Source: Paenibacillus sp. LHD-38
GTDB lineage: Bacteria; Bacillota; Bacilli; Paenibacillales; Paenibacillaceae
Assembly (NCBI RefSeq): GCF_031157315.1
Contig: NZ_JAVIFU010000028.1
Coordinates: 1-64,000, forward strand
DNA: 64,000 bases
Reading direction: 5' to 3'
Under the pieces are notes generated by a model. The model was not told the DNA's origin. It saw nothing but the letters and a program-made list of their open reading frames with translations, and did no database searches. Position 1 is the stretch's first letter. Each line of letters opens with the position of its first letter. A program made the position numbers and the translations under genes. Shown piece after piece: positions 37,301 to 44,602 of the stretch.

Positions 37301-38443
37301 TGCAGTTCCAGCAGAAAGTGCTTGAACCAATCCATCGGCACTTACTGTGGCAATGTTCGTATCACTTGAACTATACGTACGATCGCTAATATCCGCATAA
37401 TCTGGTACCACCGTATAATTCATTTGATATTGTGAACCTTCAATGAGAGTAAAATTGTCTTGTGATAGTACAATATCACTCACTTGGTATGGCAAATGAT
37501 AGACAACGACTTTCGCACTATCGATGAGTGTCCCTGTAGCATTTGGCTCTTTCTCGCCTGTTGCCTCTGCCCGCAAAACATGAGGTCCGTCCGTCAATCC
37601 ACTCACCGTGGTAATCAAGGTAGAATTGATATTGGAAGGATTGTATAAACTAAATACACCTATTTCTACTCCATCTATCAGGTATCGCACCTTCCCCATA
37701 GGCTTATTTTTGCCTGCATAAATATCAATTTTATTACCAAAAAAATTCACTTCGTAATAGGTATCTCTTGGATTAGCACCTAATGGATTGGACCAAGTAT
37801 GTGCAGCATCACCTGGTGACCAATTGCCCGAAAACGTGAAGTAATTATTAGTTCCCGTAGTTTTCGTATGCGGGATCACTGTAGTCTCTCCTTCTACTTC
37901 TAAATCATCATTGTACACACGTGCGTAACTGACTTGTAAGCCTGTACCTCCATCGGGTAAAGTGACATTTACTGTATGAATTCCATTAGTTAATCCTTTT
38001 TTACTATACAATAGCGTTTCTGTATTAGCAGCACCTGCAATGAGTAATGTTTCAGGAGCATTATCATCCAATTGGAACGTATTTTGCGGGTCATTTTTGA
38101 CACCGTACAATTCTACCCCTGTTCCCTTAAATGTGAACGAATAGGTGTGCTTACGGGCCTCTTCATAATTCATATTCCACACCCAATGTTGCGTCTTGGC
38201 TTCTTCAATTCCTATAATAGATGGCTTCCTATCCTCTGCCCATCCAGTTAATCCATTTACATCCGTAGCTGTCGTGTAAGTAAAATAATGATCACCTGAG
38301 GTTACGGTATCATCCACGACAATACTAGATGTGGATTCGGCATATCCTACTACCGGATTAGCGGTCAATACTGTCGTTAATACCATAACGCTTGCCAAAA
38401 CAATGTGAATAAATTTATCCGTCACTTTTTTTAATTTATTCAT
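31400..38443 (-). CDS. SLH-anchored GH123-like plus sialidase-like surface protein
   Basis: 2347 residues with a signal peptide (about 1-36). Order of domains: two carbohydrate-binding beta-sandwiches (about 40-315), Big2 (about 318-400), a GH123-like N-domain and barrel (about 490-990) with the catalytic pair Asp749-Glu750 in YLGIDERGF, Big2 (about 998-1075), a LamG-like lectin fold (about 1078-1265), Big2 (about 1270-1350), a six-bladed sialidase-like propeller (about 1357-1750) with Asp boxes SYDAGETW, SDDGGETW and SDDEGETW, a FIVAR-like helical module, FN3, a Gly/Ser/Thr linker, a beta-rich region and three SLH motifs (about 2165-2347). GH123 enzymes remove beta-linked GalNAc, for example from asialo-GM2. 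SLH motifs bind pyruvylated wall polymer. The gene is visibly more AT-rich than the 53-64 kb region, hinting at transfer. Confidence 0.85.
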   Translation of the reverse strand: MNKLKKVTDKFIHIVLASVMVLTTVLTANPVVGYAESTSSIVVDDTVTSGDHYFTYTTATDVNGLTGWAEDRKPSIIGIEEAKTQHWVWNMNYEEARKHTYSFTFKGTGVELYGVKNDPQNTFQLDDNAPETLLIAGAANTETLLYSKKGLTNGIHTVNVTLPDGGTGLQVSYARVYNDDLEVEGETTVIPHTKTTGTNNYFTFSGNWSPGDAAHTWSNPLGANPRDTYYEVNFFGNKIDIYAGKNKPMGKVRYLIDGVEIGVFSLYNPSNINSTLITTVSGLTDGPHVLRAEATGEKEPNATGTLIDSAKVVVYHLPYQVSDIVLSQDNFTLIEGSQYQMNYTVVPDYADISDRTYSSSDTNIATVSADGLVQALSAGTATITISSLKYNLSKTLTVIVTEGNTQIHGSIVDTNTQYTQDRYTEVKNLGVVNKSIYAWKNDKAVSEIALISLESGLSNISVQATDFVSGTDTLSANNITTTFIKSTQAYTGMPGYGSKTRPVPEGNRAESNDILYQTTPIQIPFNAVQPVWVEFDVPKDTQSGTYVGKIIVTADRVDTPIEFTYNLEVLDATMPDAEEFKDGFDIELWQAPYSVAEYYGVEPFSQKHLEILLPHMEKYKQLGGHAITTTIVDDAWDGQTYSANEIHYPSMIKWTKKTDGTFTFDYSDFDAWVNFNKTLGLGDKIVAYGIAPWHNSFTYYDEATSRNVSASFSSVGTSEYTRIWKLFLNSFVEHLEEKGWFDHTYLGIDERGFSGAIFDLIESVKGIHGDSLKTAGAMDAFVAKKDLGMRVDDLSVGTIAVKAHPTEFAQFLNQRKALGLRTTIYSCTGHTPGNFSLSTPAESYWTMMYSYAVGGEGYLRWAYDSWVKNPLEDTTHNAFEAGDTFLIFPDERTATNPSSKSSVRLEKMAEGVRDVNKLMLIKKEVPAMNADVDRLLAKIKPNYSSSGYYLSTAGKAQIAADMDQIREELKALTSKYIQIKNNPVAIESIAIQEGAEISVGIGATKQLHAILKPDNISNPTVTWTSSNEGIASVDSNGLVTGKGIGTVTITVTSQADPTKTTSIQVIVGRPKVDPEAQVSYYSFDNVTANTITDSWGSANGTLTGGTIVEGMSGNAIQFAKEDKVEITSPVTLTKDWTVSFWVKDAGSNETASALWDGKSFTGNQLSSTSIDVRRDGTESKMSIHVPEGFLTFNYLLEKNSWKHITVTSNASNLNLYIDGLLKSTIVWNQNVKTPLLAPTKIIGGRGFSGVLDEVKVFNRTLTPDEVKTISYVNGLNISEMSKKLYIGDSYQIQAELISDNPDKSLTYTSSNPQVVTVSESGKVNAINKGDATITVENVVGGYKKTIGIKVAKHLNIQYSIPQYHLDDKFITTIENGKGTERQYLGQPDMVMLGDNKTLITAYPIGHGKGPLVLQISYDAGETWVEKETPASWARSQETPTIYKLNMSNGKERLILITGCPGWGDGSTGWNTSYSDDGGETWTEYQHWYTNIDNKPNNAIVAMASLTQLKDENGNLMDKWMGVYHDYGFTNYKTYLTYDEHGNEQWSKPVPYLSEYRSIESSYQICEVEMFRSPDGNRIVALARSQSHQHKSVMFYSDDEGETWSEPEEVQGALQGERHKAVYEPITGRLVVTFREIILDYNQNGIIEPGDWRAGEWVAWVGTYEDLMQQNEGQYRIMLKEDFAQNFYSGDTGYAGIVVQPDGTLIMNSYGHWDEEFSKAWKGGVTTDLSYIIQAKFKLGVVDNALLLVDRNELITTIQSVSNIEEAKYTIQSWKTFAKALEEAIIVKEDNISTQVEVDQANSTLQVAFAGLQEVQEELKTVPEAPTNVNAVTGNGKATVSFTAPTNNGGSPITGYIVTSTPGSVTVTGTSTTIEVTGLTNGTAYTFSVKAVNEVGSGQESAASNAVTPLGTSSGGSSGGNSTPTTPTKPEETGVEIFVNGKAGTAATATTTKEGDKTVITVEVDDKKVEEILLQEGNNAVLTISVNAKTDVVIGKLNGQIIKNMENKRAVLELKTEKGTYTLPASQMNIDAILEQIGKQVELKDISVNIVISEPAKGIVELVEDVANKNNYQFLVKPVEFIITFTNDGRTVELSKFSAYVERMIAIPDGVDPAKISTGVVVNPDGTVRPVPTKIMVIDGKYYAQISSLTNSSYSVIWKPVEFNDVTSHWAKDAINDMGSRMVISGVGNDMFDPDKDITRAEFVAILVRSLGLKPENGDIPFTDIKGGEWYSSYIVTAAEYNIISGYGSGKFGPNDVLTREQAMTMIAMAMDITGLKVELANGEMDKILAGFSDADNTADYARSSVTASIKAGLILGRNGSLIAPDDSISRAEVVVIVRRLLQNSGLI

Positions 38444-38843
38444 TGTGCATACTCCTTTTACTTTTTATAATGTTTTTTGATGATCGTATTACCTTTTACG
38501 CTACAGGACTTATACACTTCGTGTTGATTCGAGGATTTTTCAATAATATCTATGCATGAGCTATTGATTTGGTAGACGACTTTTTCGGCCCTCATGGGTA
38601 TATTCCTTTACACCAAAGCCTTGAAATTTCCAATTGGCACTTAAAAATGTATAAATTCTGTGTATTAAATCGTGTTGTAAAGCACCTCCGCACAGTGAAT
38701 CAACATTTGCGCCGTACCATAATATTCCCTCCTTCATAGATAAGATCCCACTTTCCGCATGAATAAATTTCCAAAAATTCATTAACACAGTCTTATCTAA
38801 TAGGAATCACCCCCGTCTGTGGCGAAATCATACGGAAACGTCC
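38444..38843. other. Upstream region of the SLH glycosidase gene
   Basis: 400 bases between the start of the surface protein and the IS1634-type remnant. A 75-codon minus-strand frame (38561-38788) has no recognisable family and no convincing ribosome binding site; I cannot say whether it is a gene fragment. The promoter of the surface protein must lie here, and the AGGAGTATGCACA sequence directly before its ATG is a good ribosome binding site. Confidence 0.4.
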
Positions 38844-40550
38844 ATGAACGGAGGGATTTTCATGCAGTTAGAAGCCATGGTTTCCATTGCCGCTGGTCCG
38901 AGCCAGCTCATCGCTGCATTATGCGATGAAATCGGCCTGGAGAAACTCATTAACGATGCTGTCGACTGGCACCCATCCTACTGCAAGGTGTCACCAGGCA
39001 CGCATATCAAAGCCATGATCATCAATATTCTTTGCTCACGCATGCCCCTGTACCGGGTATCGGAGTTCTATCACGAACTGGATGTTGAGCTTCTGTTCGG
39101 GGGTGCCATCAAAGCGTCAGATTTCAACGATGACGCGCTGGCTCGAACACTTGACCGGCTGCATGATGCCCAAGGCTGGAAAGTCTACTCTCAGCTGTCT
39201 CTCTCCGTTCTCCGTCGGCTCAGCCTCTCGCTGAACGTGGTTCACAGCGACACCACTTCCTTCTCTGTACAGGGCAAGTACGCGCAGCCTTCCGACGATC
39301 TGAACATCACCTATGGATACAACAAAGACGGCCCTCCAGATCTGAAGCAAATCGTTATCGGTCTCGGTGTCACGCTCAGCGCTTTCCGATCATCGGCAAG
39401 GTCGAAGACGGCAATTTGGACGACAAAACGTGGAATACCGCCTTCATCGCCAAGCTCCGCGAGGTGCTGTCCGATGAAGAGTGGAGCGGTCTGACCTACG
39501 TGGCTGACAGTGCGCTGGCTATCATGGATAATGTACTGCTAATGAAGCAAGAAGGCTTGTCTTTCATCACGCGGCTGCCGGATACGTTTGGCCTGAGCAG
39601 CGAATTGAAGGAAGAAGCAGCCTGGCGCGATCAGTGGGCGGACGTCGCCTTAGCAGATGACAACGAAGGCAAATCCCGCTACCGTGTGCAATCATTCGAA
39701 CGCACACTCTATGGCCAATCCCTGCGCTTCGTCGTCGTACATTCGAGCCACCTTGAAGCGAAGCAATAAGAGACGCTCATACGCCAAATGAAACAGGAAC
39801 ACGAAAAAATGGAAAAGGCGCTTCAGGCGTTCGGCAGGTTGCACTATACCTGTGCACATGATGCAGAGCAGGCGATTGCCGCTTTCCGCAAGCAGCACAA
39901 ATGGAAGTGTCACGAGGTCGTCCTCACGTTCGAGGAGGAACGTTGTACACTGCCACGTAAGCGACCCGGACGCCCAAAACAAGGCGAAGAACCAGAGGCC
40001 ACCACTCGCTGGCCTGGCGGATCGTCGCCGGTGACATCGTGCCAAGCGAAGAAGCACTGCTGCCGCTGACGAACAAGCAAGGGATCTTCGTGCTGATGAC
40101 CAGCCATCGCGAGGACGCCAAATGGACGAGTGAAAACATCCTGCTAACGTACAAAGGACAAGCAGCGGCGGAGACGCGATTTCGACTGTTGAAGGACCCG
40201 GTATTCCTGGATGCGATCTACTTGAAACAGCCAAGGCGCATCGAAGCGCTCGGTACCGTGTTCATCATGGCGCTGCTCTTGTACGGCCTCTCGAATGGCG
40301 TGTGCGCGAGAAACTCAAAGAGGAGAAGGAGCCGATTTTGCTGCCCGGCAAACGAAAGAGTTTCACGCCTACGGCGGAAATTCTGATGGCCATGCTGAAG
40401 AGCATCCAGGTTATTGTCGCTACAAAGGGTGAGCAGAAGATTCGCGCCGTATCTGCACTTGTCCATGACAACGTTAAACGCATAGTGCGGCTGGCCGGCT
40501 ACGATATCAGCATCTATATGACGCAAACTGTCGAAAAAAGCAATCACTAG
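38844..40550 (+). pseudogene. IS1634-type (IS4 superfamily) transposase with multiple frameshifts
   Basis: A transposase of about 560 residues is spread over three frames: N-terminus MQLEAMVSIAAGPSQLIAAL, then HSDTTSFSVQGKY (first DDE Asp region), ADSALAIMDNVLLMKQEG (second Asp), an in-frame TAA at 39767-39769, a coiled segment HEKMEKALQAFGRLHY, YKGQAAAETRFRLLKDPVFLD (YREK-like Glu), and the C-terminus AMLKSIQVIVATKG. Frameshifts lie near 39370, 40020 and 40300. The codon pattern is more GC-rich than the surroundings, indicating recent arrival but already dead. I could not define inverted-repeat ends. Confidence 0.8.
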
Positions 40551-41361
40551 AGCCTTTCACACGCGGAGTCTGCATATGTCTTGTTGATTGGTGTCGGAAA
40601 CAGGAGAATGTCCTCAGGTATTGTTGAACTTCGGACAGCCATAACTGGCCATAACAAAATGGCTAATATATTTTGTTATGTGAAATTATTTCATGCGAAA
40701 TATGAGTGCCTAGAACCATAGCTAAGCTAGAAATGCGCTTATTCTCTTCCTAATTCGTAGCTGTTTTAATGTTTAACCCCCTCATTTTTGAATATGAAGC
40801 GTTTCCATTCCATCGTATACAAACCGTTATATTTTTGATATACCTTTCTTTTTACATTTGGGGTCTTATTTTGACAAGATTAATACAACATGACAATAGG
40901 AATTCCGGTTTTCGTCTGTATCGGTACTTCGATCCCCTCTCTGAGCTTCTTCAGTTGGATTGAAGCGAGTTTCCCCCCACAATACTGCCTTAATTCCAAT
41001 GCCATTACTGAAATCGGAAAATTCCTCTGCATTACGCCTCTTTTGTTACCAAAAGTTCATACCTACTTTGCGGGTAGTGACAGCTACGCTGGTACTAGGC
41101 CAAATAACTAAAAAATGCTTACTGGCAGCAGCCTTTCCGACTACTCGTAAGCATTCCCCCAATTTAACAGGTCCGTTCACTGTTAGGCGTTACAACCACG
41201 TCAATAAACTGGTCCAGAACGCAATTTCGCATCTTATCCAATCGACCATAAATTCAGACAAGCAGCAGCAGGAGCTGGCTCGTATTCATGAACGTGAAGG
41301 AAGTCCGCGCTATCTTGACCAAATATGATTTACGTTACTTTTTTCTATTACAAAACAAAAA
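40551..41361. other. AT-rich intergenic region without an assignable gene
   Basis: About 800 bases. Plus-strand frames of 64-122 codons (40769-40963, 40890-41111, 40960-41328) overlap one another, lack ribosome binding sites and match nothing I recognise. A 9-bp inverted repeat AATGCTTAC / GTAAGCATT lies near 41115-41154. It probably contains the flank of the IS1634-type element plus decayed sequence. Confidence 0.4.
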
Positions 41362-41383
41362 AGTCGCCCGGCGTTGGACGACT
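41362..41383 (-). terminator. Terminator of the small-gene cluster
   Basis: AGTCGTCC-aacgcc-GGGCGACT stem followed on the minus strand by TTTTTGTTTTG; 13 bases after the zinc-ribbon gene. Confidence 0.8.
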
Positions 41384-41396
41384 CTAGCGACCAGCT

Positions 41397-41567
41397 TTAA
41401 CGAACTACAAATGCCCTACCGTCCTTATTCATCCAAATTCGGTTCCCATCACGAATTAATAGCCTTGTTCCGCACCCCTCTGTCTTACAGCAGTACATAG
41501 TCACATCGTCCGGATCTTCCAATACAATTTCCATTGATGGTTCCTTGCAACTCTCACATTTTATCAC
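41397..41567 (-). CDS. Small zinc-ribbon protein (56 residues)
   Basis: GTG at 41567 with GGGGGAG six bases upstream, ending TAA at 41397. The protein begins with a C-x2-C pair (residues 4 and 7, KCESC) and later has CC at 26-27 and Cys32 (MYCCKTEGC), a likely single zinc ribbon, then RLLIRDGNRIWMN. It is followed by a strong terminator and is the last gene of a minus-strand cluster of small genes of plasmid or phage character. Function is unknown; small zinc ribbons of this size often bind nucleic acid. Confidence 0.65.
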   Translation of the reverse strand: MIKCESCKEPSMEIVLEDPDDVTMYCCKTEGCGTRLLIRDGNRIWMNKDGRAFVVR

Positions 41568-41579
41568 TTCGTACTCCCC

Positions 41580-41687
41580 CTAATTAAAATCAAAAAGCAC
41601 TAAATAGTCCTCAAGCTCGGGATCAGATCCTATTTGAAACAAATTATTGCGTATTCCCCCAAACTTGGATATGATTGCGTACGACAT
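41580..41687 (-). CDS. Possible 35-residue ORF preceding the zinc-ribbon gene
   Basis: ATG at 41687 to TAG at 41580, encoding MSYAIISKFGG followed by RNNLFQIG and an acidic, hydrophobic tail. Its stop codon abuts the ribosome binding site of the next gene, as in coupled translation. Its own ribosome binding site is weak. No family is recognised; it may be a short real gene or a chance frame. Confidence 0.3.
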   Translation of the reverse strand: MSYAIISKFGGIRNNLFQIGSDPELEDYLVLFDFN

Positions 41688-41732
41688 AGTTTTTACTTTT
41701 AGCAAGGCTACCTTTACGGACTCTTGCTCTTT

Positions 41733-42005
41733 TTATGTCAATTGCGTTATGACCAGTGTGACCGCCAGCAACAGGTACAATGTACCCATTCCAAGCAGAG
41801 GGGCGTTGAACTGGAACCGTGTTTCTTTCCAATCCTTGAATGTGTTGACCAGGGCAATTATCCCTAGCGTAACCAACCATGCACCGATCAGCACGGTCAA
41901 CGTTTGTCCCACGTCCTCTGTAAGCAACGCTACACAGTAGATCAGAATTACGCTAACAGATCCAGTTGAAAAGGCTAGAATAGCCGTCTTACGCGATACA
42001 TTCAC
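41733..42005 (-). CDS. Small membrane protein of unknown function
   Basis: About 90 residues if started at GTG 42005, which overlaps the stop of the upstream gene by four bases (GTGA). Three hydrophobic helices: AILAFSTGSVSVILIYCVALL, TVLIGAWLVTLGIIALVNTF and MGTLYLLLAVTLVITQL. The overlap and shared direction with the HTH protein indicate translational coupling. It is not recognised as a known family; a role at the membrane for a plasmid- or phage-derived unit is only a guess. Confidence 0.6.
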   Translation of the reverse strand: MNVSRKTAILAFSTGSVSVILIYCVALLTEDVGQTLTVLIGAWLVTLGIIALVNTFKDWKETRFQFNAPLLGMGTLYLLLAVTLVITQLT

Positions 42006-42487
42006 TTTCCAAATCTCCACCACTTCTTTTTAGCCTGAATTTCTCCCTTACTAGCGGCAATCTGCCGTAACCCCTGCATCAATTGTTCATCCCGCACCTT
42101 CAATGAATCTTCTATGTATACATGTTGAGCCACCACAATATTTTCTAATCTGTCCATGCGTTCGATCATGGATTTTTCTAGTCTGGATAAGGCTTCAGGG
42201 ATATTGAGCGCCACGACTTCACCACGGTCGTTCACGTCATCCACGGTCATAATTATGGGCACATGGGCAGCCGCTAACGCTTCATTAACCTGATCTGTCA
42301 TCATTCCAGCGGTTGCGTATAGCTCCCGGATCTTAGTCAGCAATGGCAATGATTCTTCCGCTATTTGATAGACATTATGATTTTTTCTTACCTGGATGTG
42401 ATGCCCATGCTGCCGAACATATCGCCTAATGGTCGCATCTGGAATTTTTAGCGTATCCGCTAGCTCCGTAACTGAGTACCATTTCAC
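42002..42487 (-). CDS. MerR-like HTH DNA-binding protein with coiled coil
   Basis: About 161 residues from GTG 42487 (VKWYSVTEL; GAGGGGGG upstream), or 169 from ATG 42511. The N-terminus is a winged MerR-like helix-turn-helix (SVTELADTLKIPDATIRRYVRQHG). The middle is a helical coiled coil (EALSRLEKSMIERMDRLENIV), and the C-terminus is basic (KKKWWRFGK). The layout matches DUF3967-type and RacA-like proteins found on Bacillus plasmids and prophages, where they help segregate or anchor DNA or act as regulators. It is first in the small-gene cluster, suggesting a mobile origin for that block. Confidence 0.65.
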   Translation of the reverse strand: MKWYSVTELADTLKIPDATIRRYVRQHGHHIQVRKNHNVYQIAEESLPLLTKIRELYATAGMMTDQVNEALAAAHVPIIMTVDDVNDRGEVVALNIPEALSRLEKSMIERMDRLENIVVAQHVYIEDSLKVRDEQLMQGLRQIAASKGEIQAKKKWWRFGK

Positions 42488-42511
42488 CCGTTCATAACCC
42501 CCCTCACGCAT

Positions 42512-42673
42512 CGTTCATCATGACTATTTCCATATGTGGAAAGGGATTTCCTTCTTTTTCCGTGACTGATCCCACGCAATCGTTCACGTCATTCATGAAT
42601 AGGCTGTCAGATCGTTTTAAGCCATTTTCCTTATCACGGTAAGCCGATAGCCCATCTGGTAGCGTCAGAAGGC
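42512..42673 (-). other. Gap with a possible unstarted reading frame
   Basis: Between the HTH gene and hicB, one minus-strand frame remains open and protein-like (LPDGLSAYRDKENGLKRSD, MNDVNDCVGSVTEKEGNPFP) up to a TGA just before the HTH gene. It has no start codon except an internal ATG, so it is probably the tail of a decayed gene. Confidence 0.3.
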
Positions 42674-42907
42674 TTACCGAGGCTCCGGGATCGGATCCCC
42701 GAATTCCAGTTTGAACTCGATATAATCTCGTTTAAGCAGCTCCAGCTCCGCGAGAAACTCCTCGACCGTCTCTCCATCCGTTTTACAGCCGTCTAGCTCT
42801 ACGATTCCGCCGTAATAATAGCCTTCGGGATATTTCTGATCGTCGGTTACGTGGCGATATTCGACGGTGTACGGCAGCGCCATGTAATAGTCGATATCTT
42901 TAGTCAT
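42674..42907 (-). CDS. HicB-type antitoxin, orphan
   Basis: 77 residues from ATG 42907 (GAGGAGAG upstream). DIDYYMALPYTVEY, GYYYGGIVELDGCKTDGET and EEFLAELELLKRDYIEF followed by PIPEP are the signature of HicB-like partial RNase H folds, the antitoxins of HicAB systems. No hicA-like short gene lies on either side; the upstream 120 bases lead straight into an IS231-type element at 43030, which could have removed it. Such orphans may act as solitary regulators or be remnants. Confidence 0.75.
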   Translation of the reverse strand: MTKDIDYYMALPYTVEYRHVTDDQKYPEGYYYGGIVELDGCKTDGETVEEFLAELELLKRDYIEFKLEFGDPIPEPR

Positions 42908-43029
42908 ATGCAAACACTCTCCTCATTACGGTAGCTTTATATCAATCTCGCCTCATCCATTACTGGATAACAGTACTCTCTATTATAAGTGGAATTGGGA
43001 TTCTGGTGGGCTGGAGAGTTCTTTTTTAT

Positions 43030-44214
43030 GGGGTCCAACCACATGCCCATCAAGCTAAGAAAAATGCTACCCACCCAAAACGAAATAAGCTATTCTTTTT
43101 TGGTAGAATCATCCACGAAAGGATAGTTTTTTTATGAACCTAGGTATTACAGAAGATCTTCATTTCTTTTCACAGGAATTAACACGGCATCTGTCCCCTT
43201 CATCCCTTGCTGATTTGGCAAAGGCGATAGGCTTTGTTACTCGGTCAAGTAAATTTCGAGCCCAAGATTTAGTGGCATTATGCGTTTGGCTAAGCCAACA
43301 TACAAGGGTGTATCAGAAAAATGAACATCCAGAGACCTTTCGGAATGGAATTGTGAAAAAACAATCTGAGTATATTCAGCTTTCGATGGAATCGATAATG
43401 GAGAAACTTCAGCTAGGAGAAACAAGGGAGATATCTGATGTGTATATTGGAATGTATCAGAAATTACCGGCACGCTTAGTGGTGTATCGTCTGTCAGAGA
43501 TTCAGATGAGGAAAAGAGAGAAGGATCAGGCCGTTCGTGAAAAGAAAAAAGGGATGACGTATTCCGAGAAAAGCAAGAAACTTAGTGCTTTGAACTTCTA
43601 TATCACCAATATCTCTTCGGAAATTGTACCGGGTACTCATTTGCACGAACTATATTCGTTACGTTGGCAAGTGGAGATTTTGTTTAAGACGTGGAAATCA
43701 TTCTTTCAAATTCAGCAGTGCAAGAAAATGAAACTGGAACGCTTAGAATGCCATTTATATGGTCAATTAATTGGAATCTTACTGTGTTCCACCACGATGT
43801 TTCAGATACGTCAGCTCCTTTGGCGAAAGAAAAAAGAGCTAAGTGAATATAAAGCCTTTTATATGATCAAAGATTATATGCTGCTTCTACATCAGGCCAT
43901 ACAAAAAGACACCGAGGAAATATCGAAAGTTCTGCTTCGTCTGTTCCACTTGATTGAGAAAAACGGACGAAAGTCTCACCGCTATGAGAAAAAAACAGTC
44001 TTTGATATTTTAGGTGTCGTTTACGAATATACCACATCGCGAAAACGAGTGGCGTAGATCAAAATTTTGAAAATGGCCAGATGATGGCTTATTGGGTGTG
44101 CCTATTTTTAAAAAACGGAGATTAAAGATTTCCTAAGATTACAAAAATATTAGAACATATCATGTGTTTATCTACAATCTGCATCTTAGCTTGATGGGCA
44201 TGTGGCTGGACCCC
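43030..44214 (+). mobile_element. IS231-type element with internal deletion, intact ends
   Basis: Bounded by a 30-bp inverted repeat, GGGGTCCAACCACATGCCCA... at 43030-43059 and its complement at 44185-44214, with one mismatch. CATGCCCATCAA is the typical start of IS231-group ends. The element is about 1.2 kb rather than about 1.65 kb because the transposase gene has lost its middle. The bases outside the repeats are not a direct duplication. It may be a non-autonomous derivative mobilisable by a full-length relative. Confidence 0.8.
43134..44057 (+). pseudogene. IS231-type transposase lacking its central region
   Basis: The frame is open for 307 residues, but IS231 transposases have about 480. 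The N-terminus (HFFSQELTRHLSPSSLADLAKAIGF) is joined after LCVWLSQ directly to HTRVYQKNEHPETF, a point that normally lies about 170 residues later; the first and second DDE Asp blocks are therefore absent. The C-terminus retains YSLRWQVEILFKTWKSFFQI, the YREK block with its catalytic Glu. The deletion is in frame, so a shortened, catalytically dead protein could still be made. Confidence 0.85.
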
Positions 44215-44250
44215 AATAAGGAAATAACTGCGAACAATCCGGCATGAACC

Positions 44251-44341
44251 AAGCGTAAACGGCTGGCGCCGTATTTGACGGCAAAGGCTCGTTTCGCGGT
44301 GAAATATAAGCATCGTATAAGGTTCAAATTTATACTTTCTT
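44251..44341 (+). repeat. 91-bp intergenic repeat, copy 1
   Basis: From AAGCGTAAACGGCTGGCGCC to TATACTTTCTT, this sequence recurs at 47171-47261 with three mismatches. It contains the palindromic GGCTGGCGCC and lies between the IS231 element and the mandelate-racemase fragment. It is non-coding and resembles the dispersed intergenic repeats found in several Paenibacillus genomes (from memory). Confidence 0.85.
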
Positions 44342-44355
44342 GTAATTGTAAAAAA

Positions 44356-44393
44356 GAGGCTTCACACGAGTTAGTGCACTCGCGGGAAGCCTC
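44356..44393 (-). terminator. Terminator after the enolase-superfamily fragment
   Basis: GAGGCTTC / GAAGCCTC outer stem extended by CGAGT/ACTCG, followed on the minus strand by TTTTTTAC. It would end transcripts from the amidohydrolase cluster. Confidence 0.75.
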
Positions 44394-44434
44394 TAATTTT
44401 CAACTGTTGCGGACATACGGCACTTTCTTCTGTC

Positions 44435-44580
44435 CTACCATTCGGCCACCGATCCGTCCTTATGTCTCCAAATCGGATTTCTCCACCGATGCGGGGATTC
44501 CGACGCCATTTTGCGGAGATACTTCTCATTAACTGTAATGCCGAGTCCCGGACCCTGCGGAATCATCACAGCAGCACCCG
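44435..44580 (-). pseudogene. C-terminal fragment of a mandelate racemase/enolase-superfamily protein
   Basis: The minus-strand frame ending at TAG 44435 reads VMIPQGPGLGITVNEKYL and WRNPIWRHKDGSVAEW. The P-x-GPGLGI-x-V segment is the conserved C-terminus of acid-sugar dehydratases and cycloisomerases of this superfamily. About 45 residues remain of an expected 380-400, with no start. It lies directly downstream of the first amidohydrolase gene, so a dehydratase gene was probably replaced or deleted when the amidohydrolase array expanded. Confidence 0.7.
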
Positions 44581-44602
44581 TGAATGACGAAGACCCTCCC
44601 TT

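Noticed and set aside
39692..40234. 180-codon minus-strand frame within the IS1634-type remnant
   Set aside because: Antisense to transposase sequence; no start signals and biased composition.
40769..41328. Overlapping plus-strand frames of 64-122 codons
   Set aside because: No ribosome binding sites, mutually overlapping, no recognisable family; treated as non-coding.
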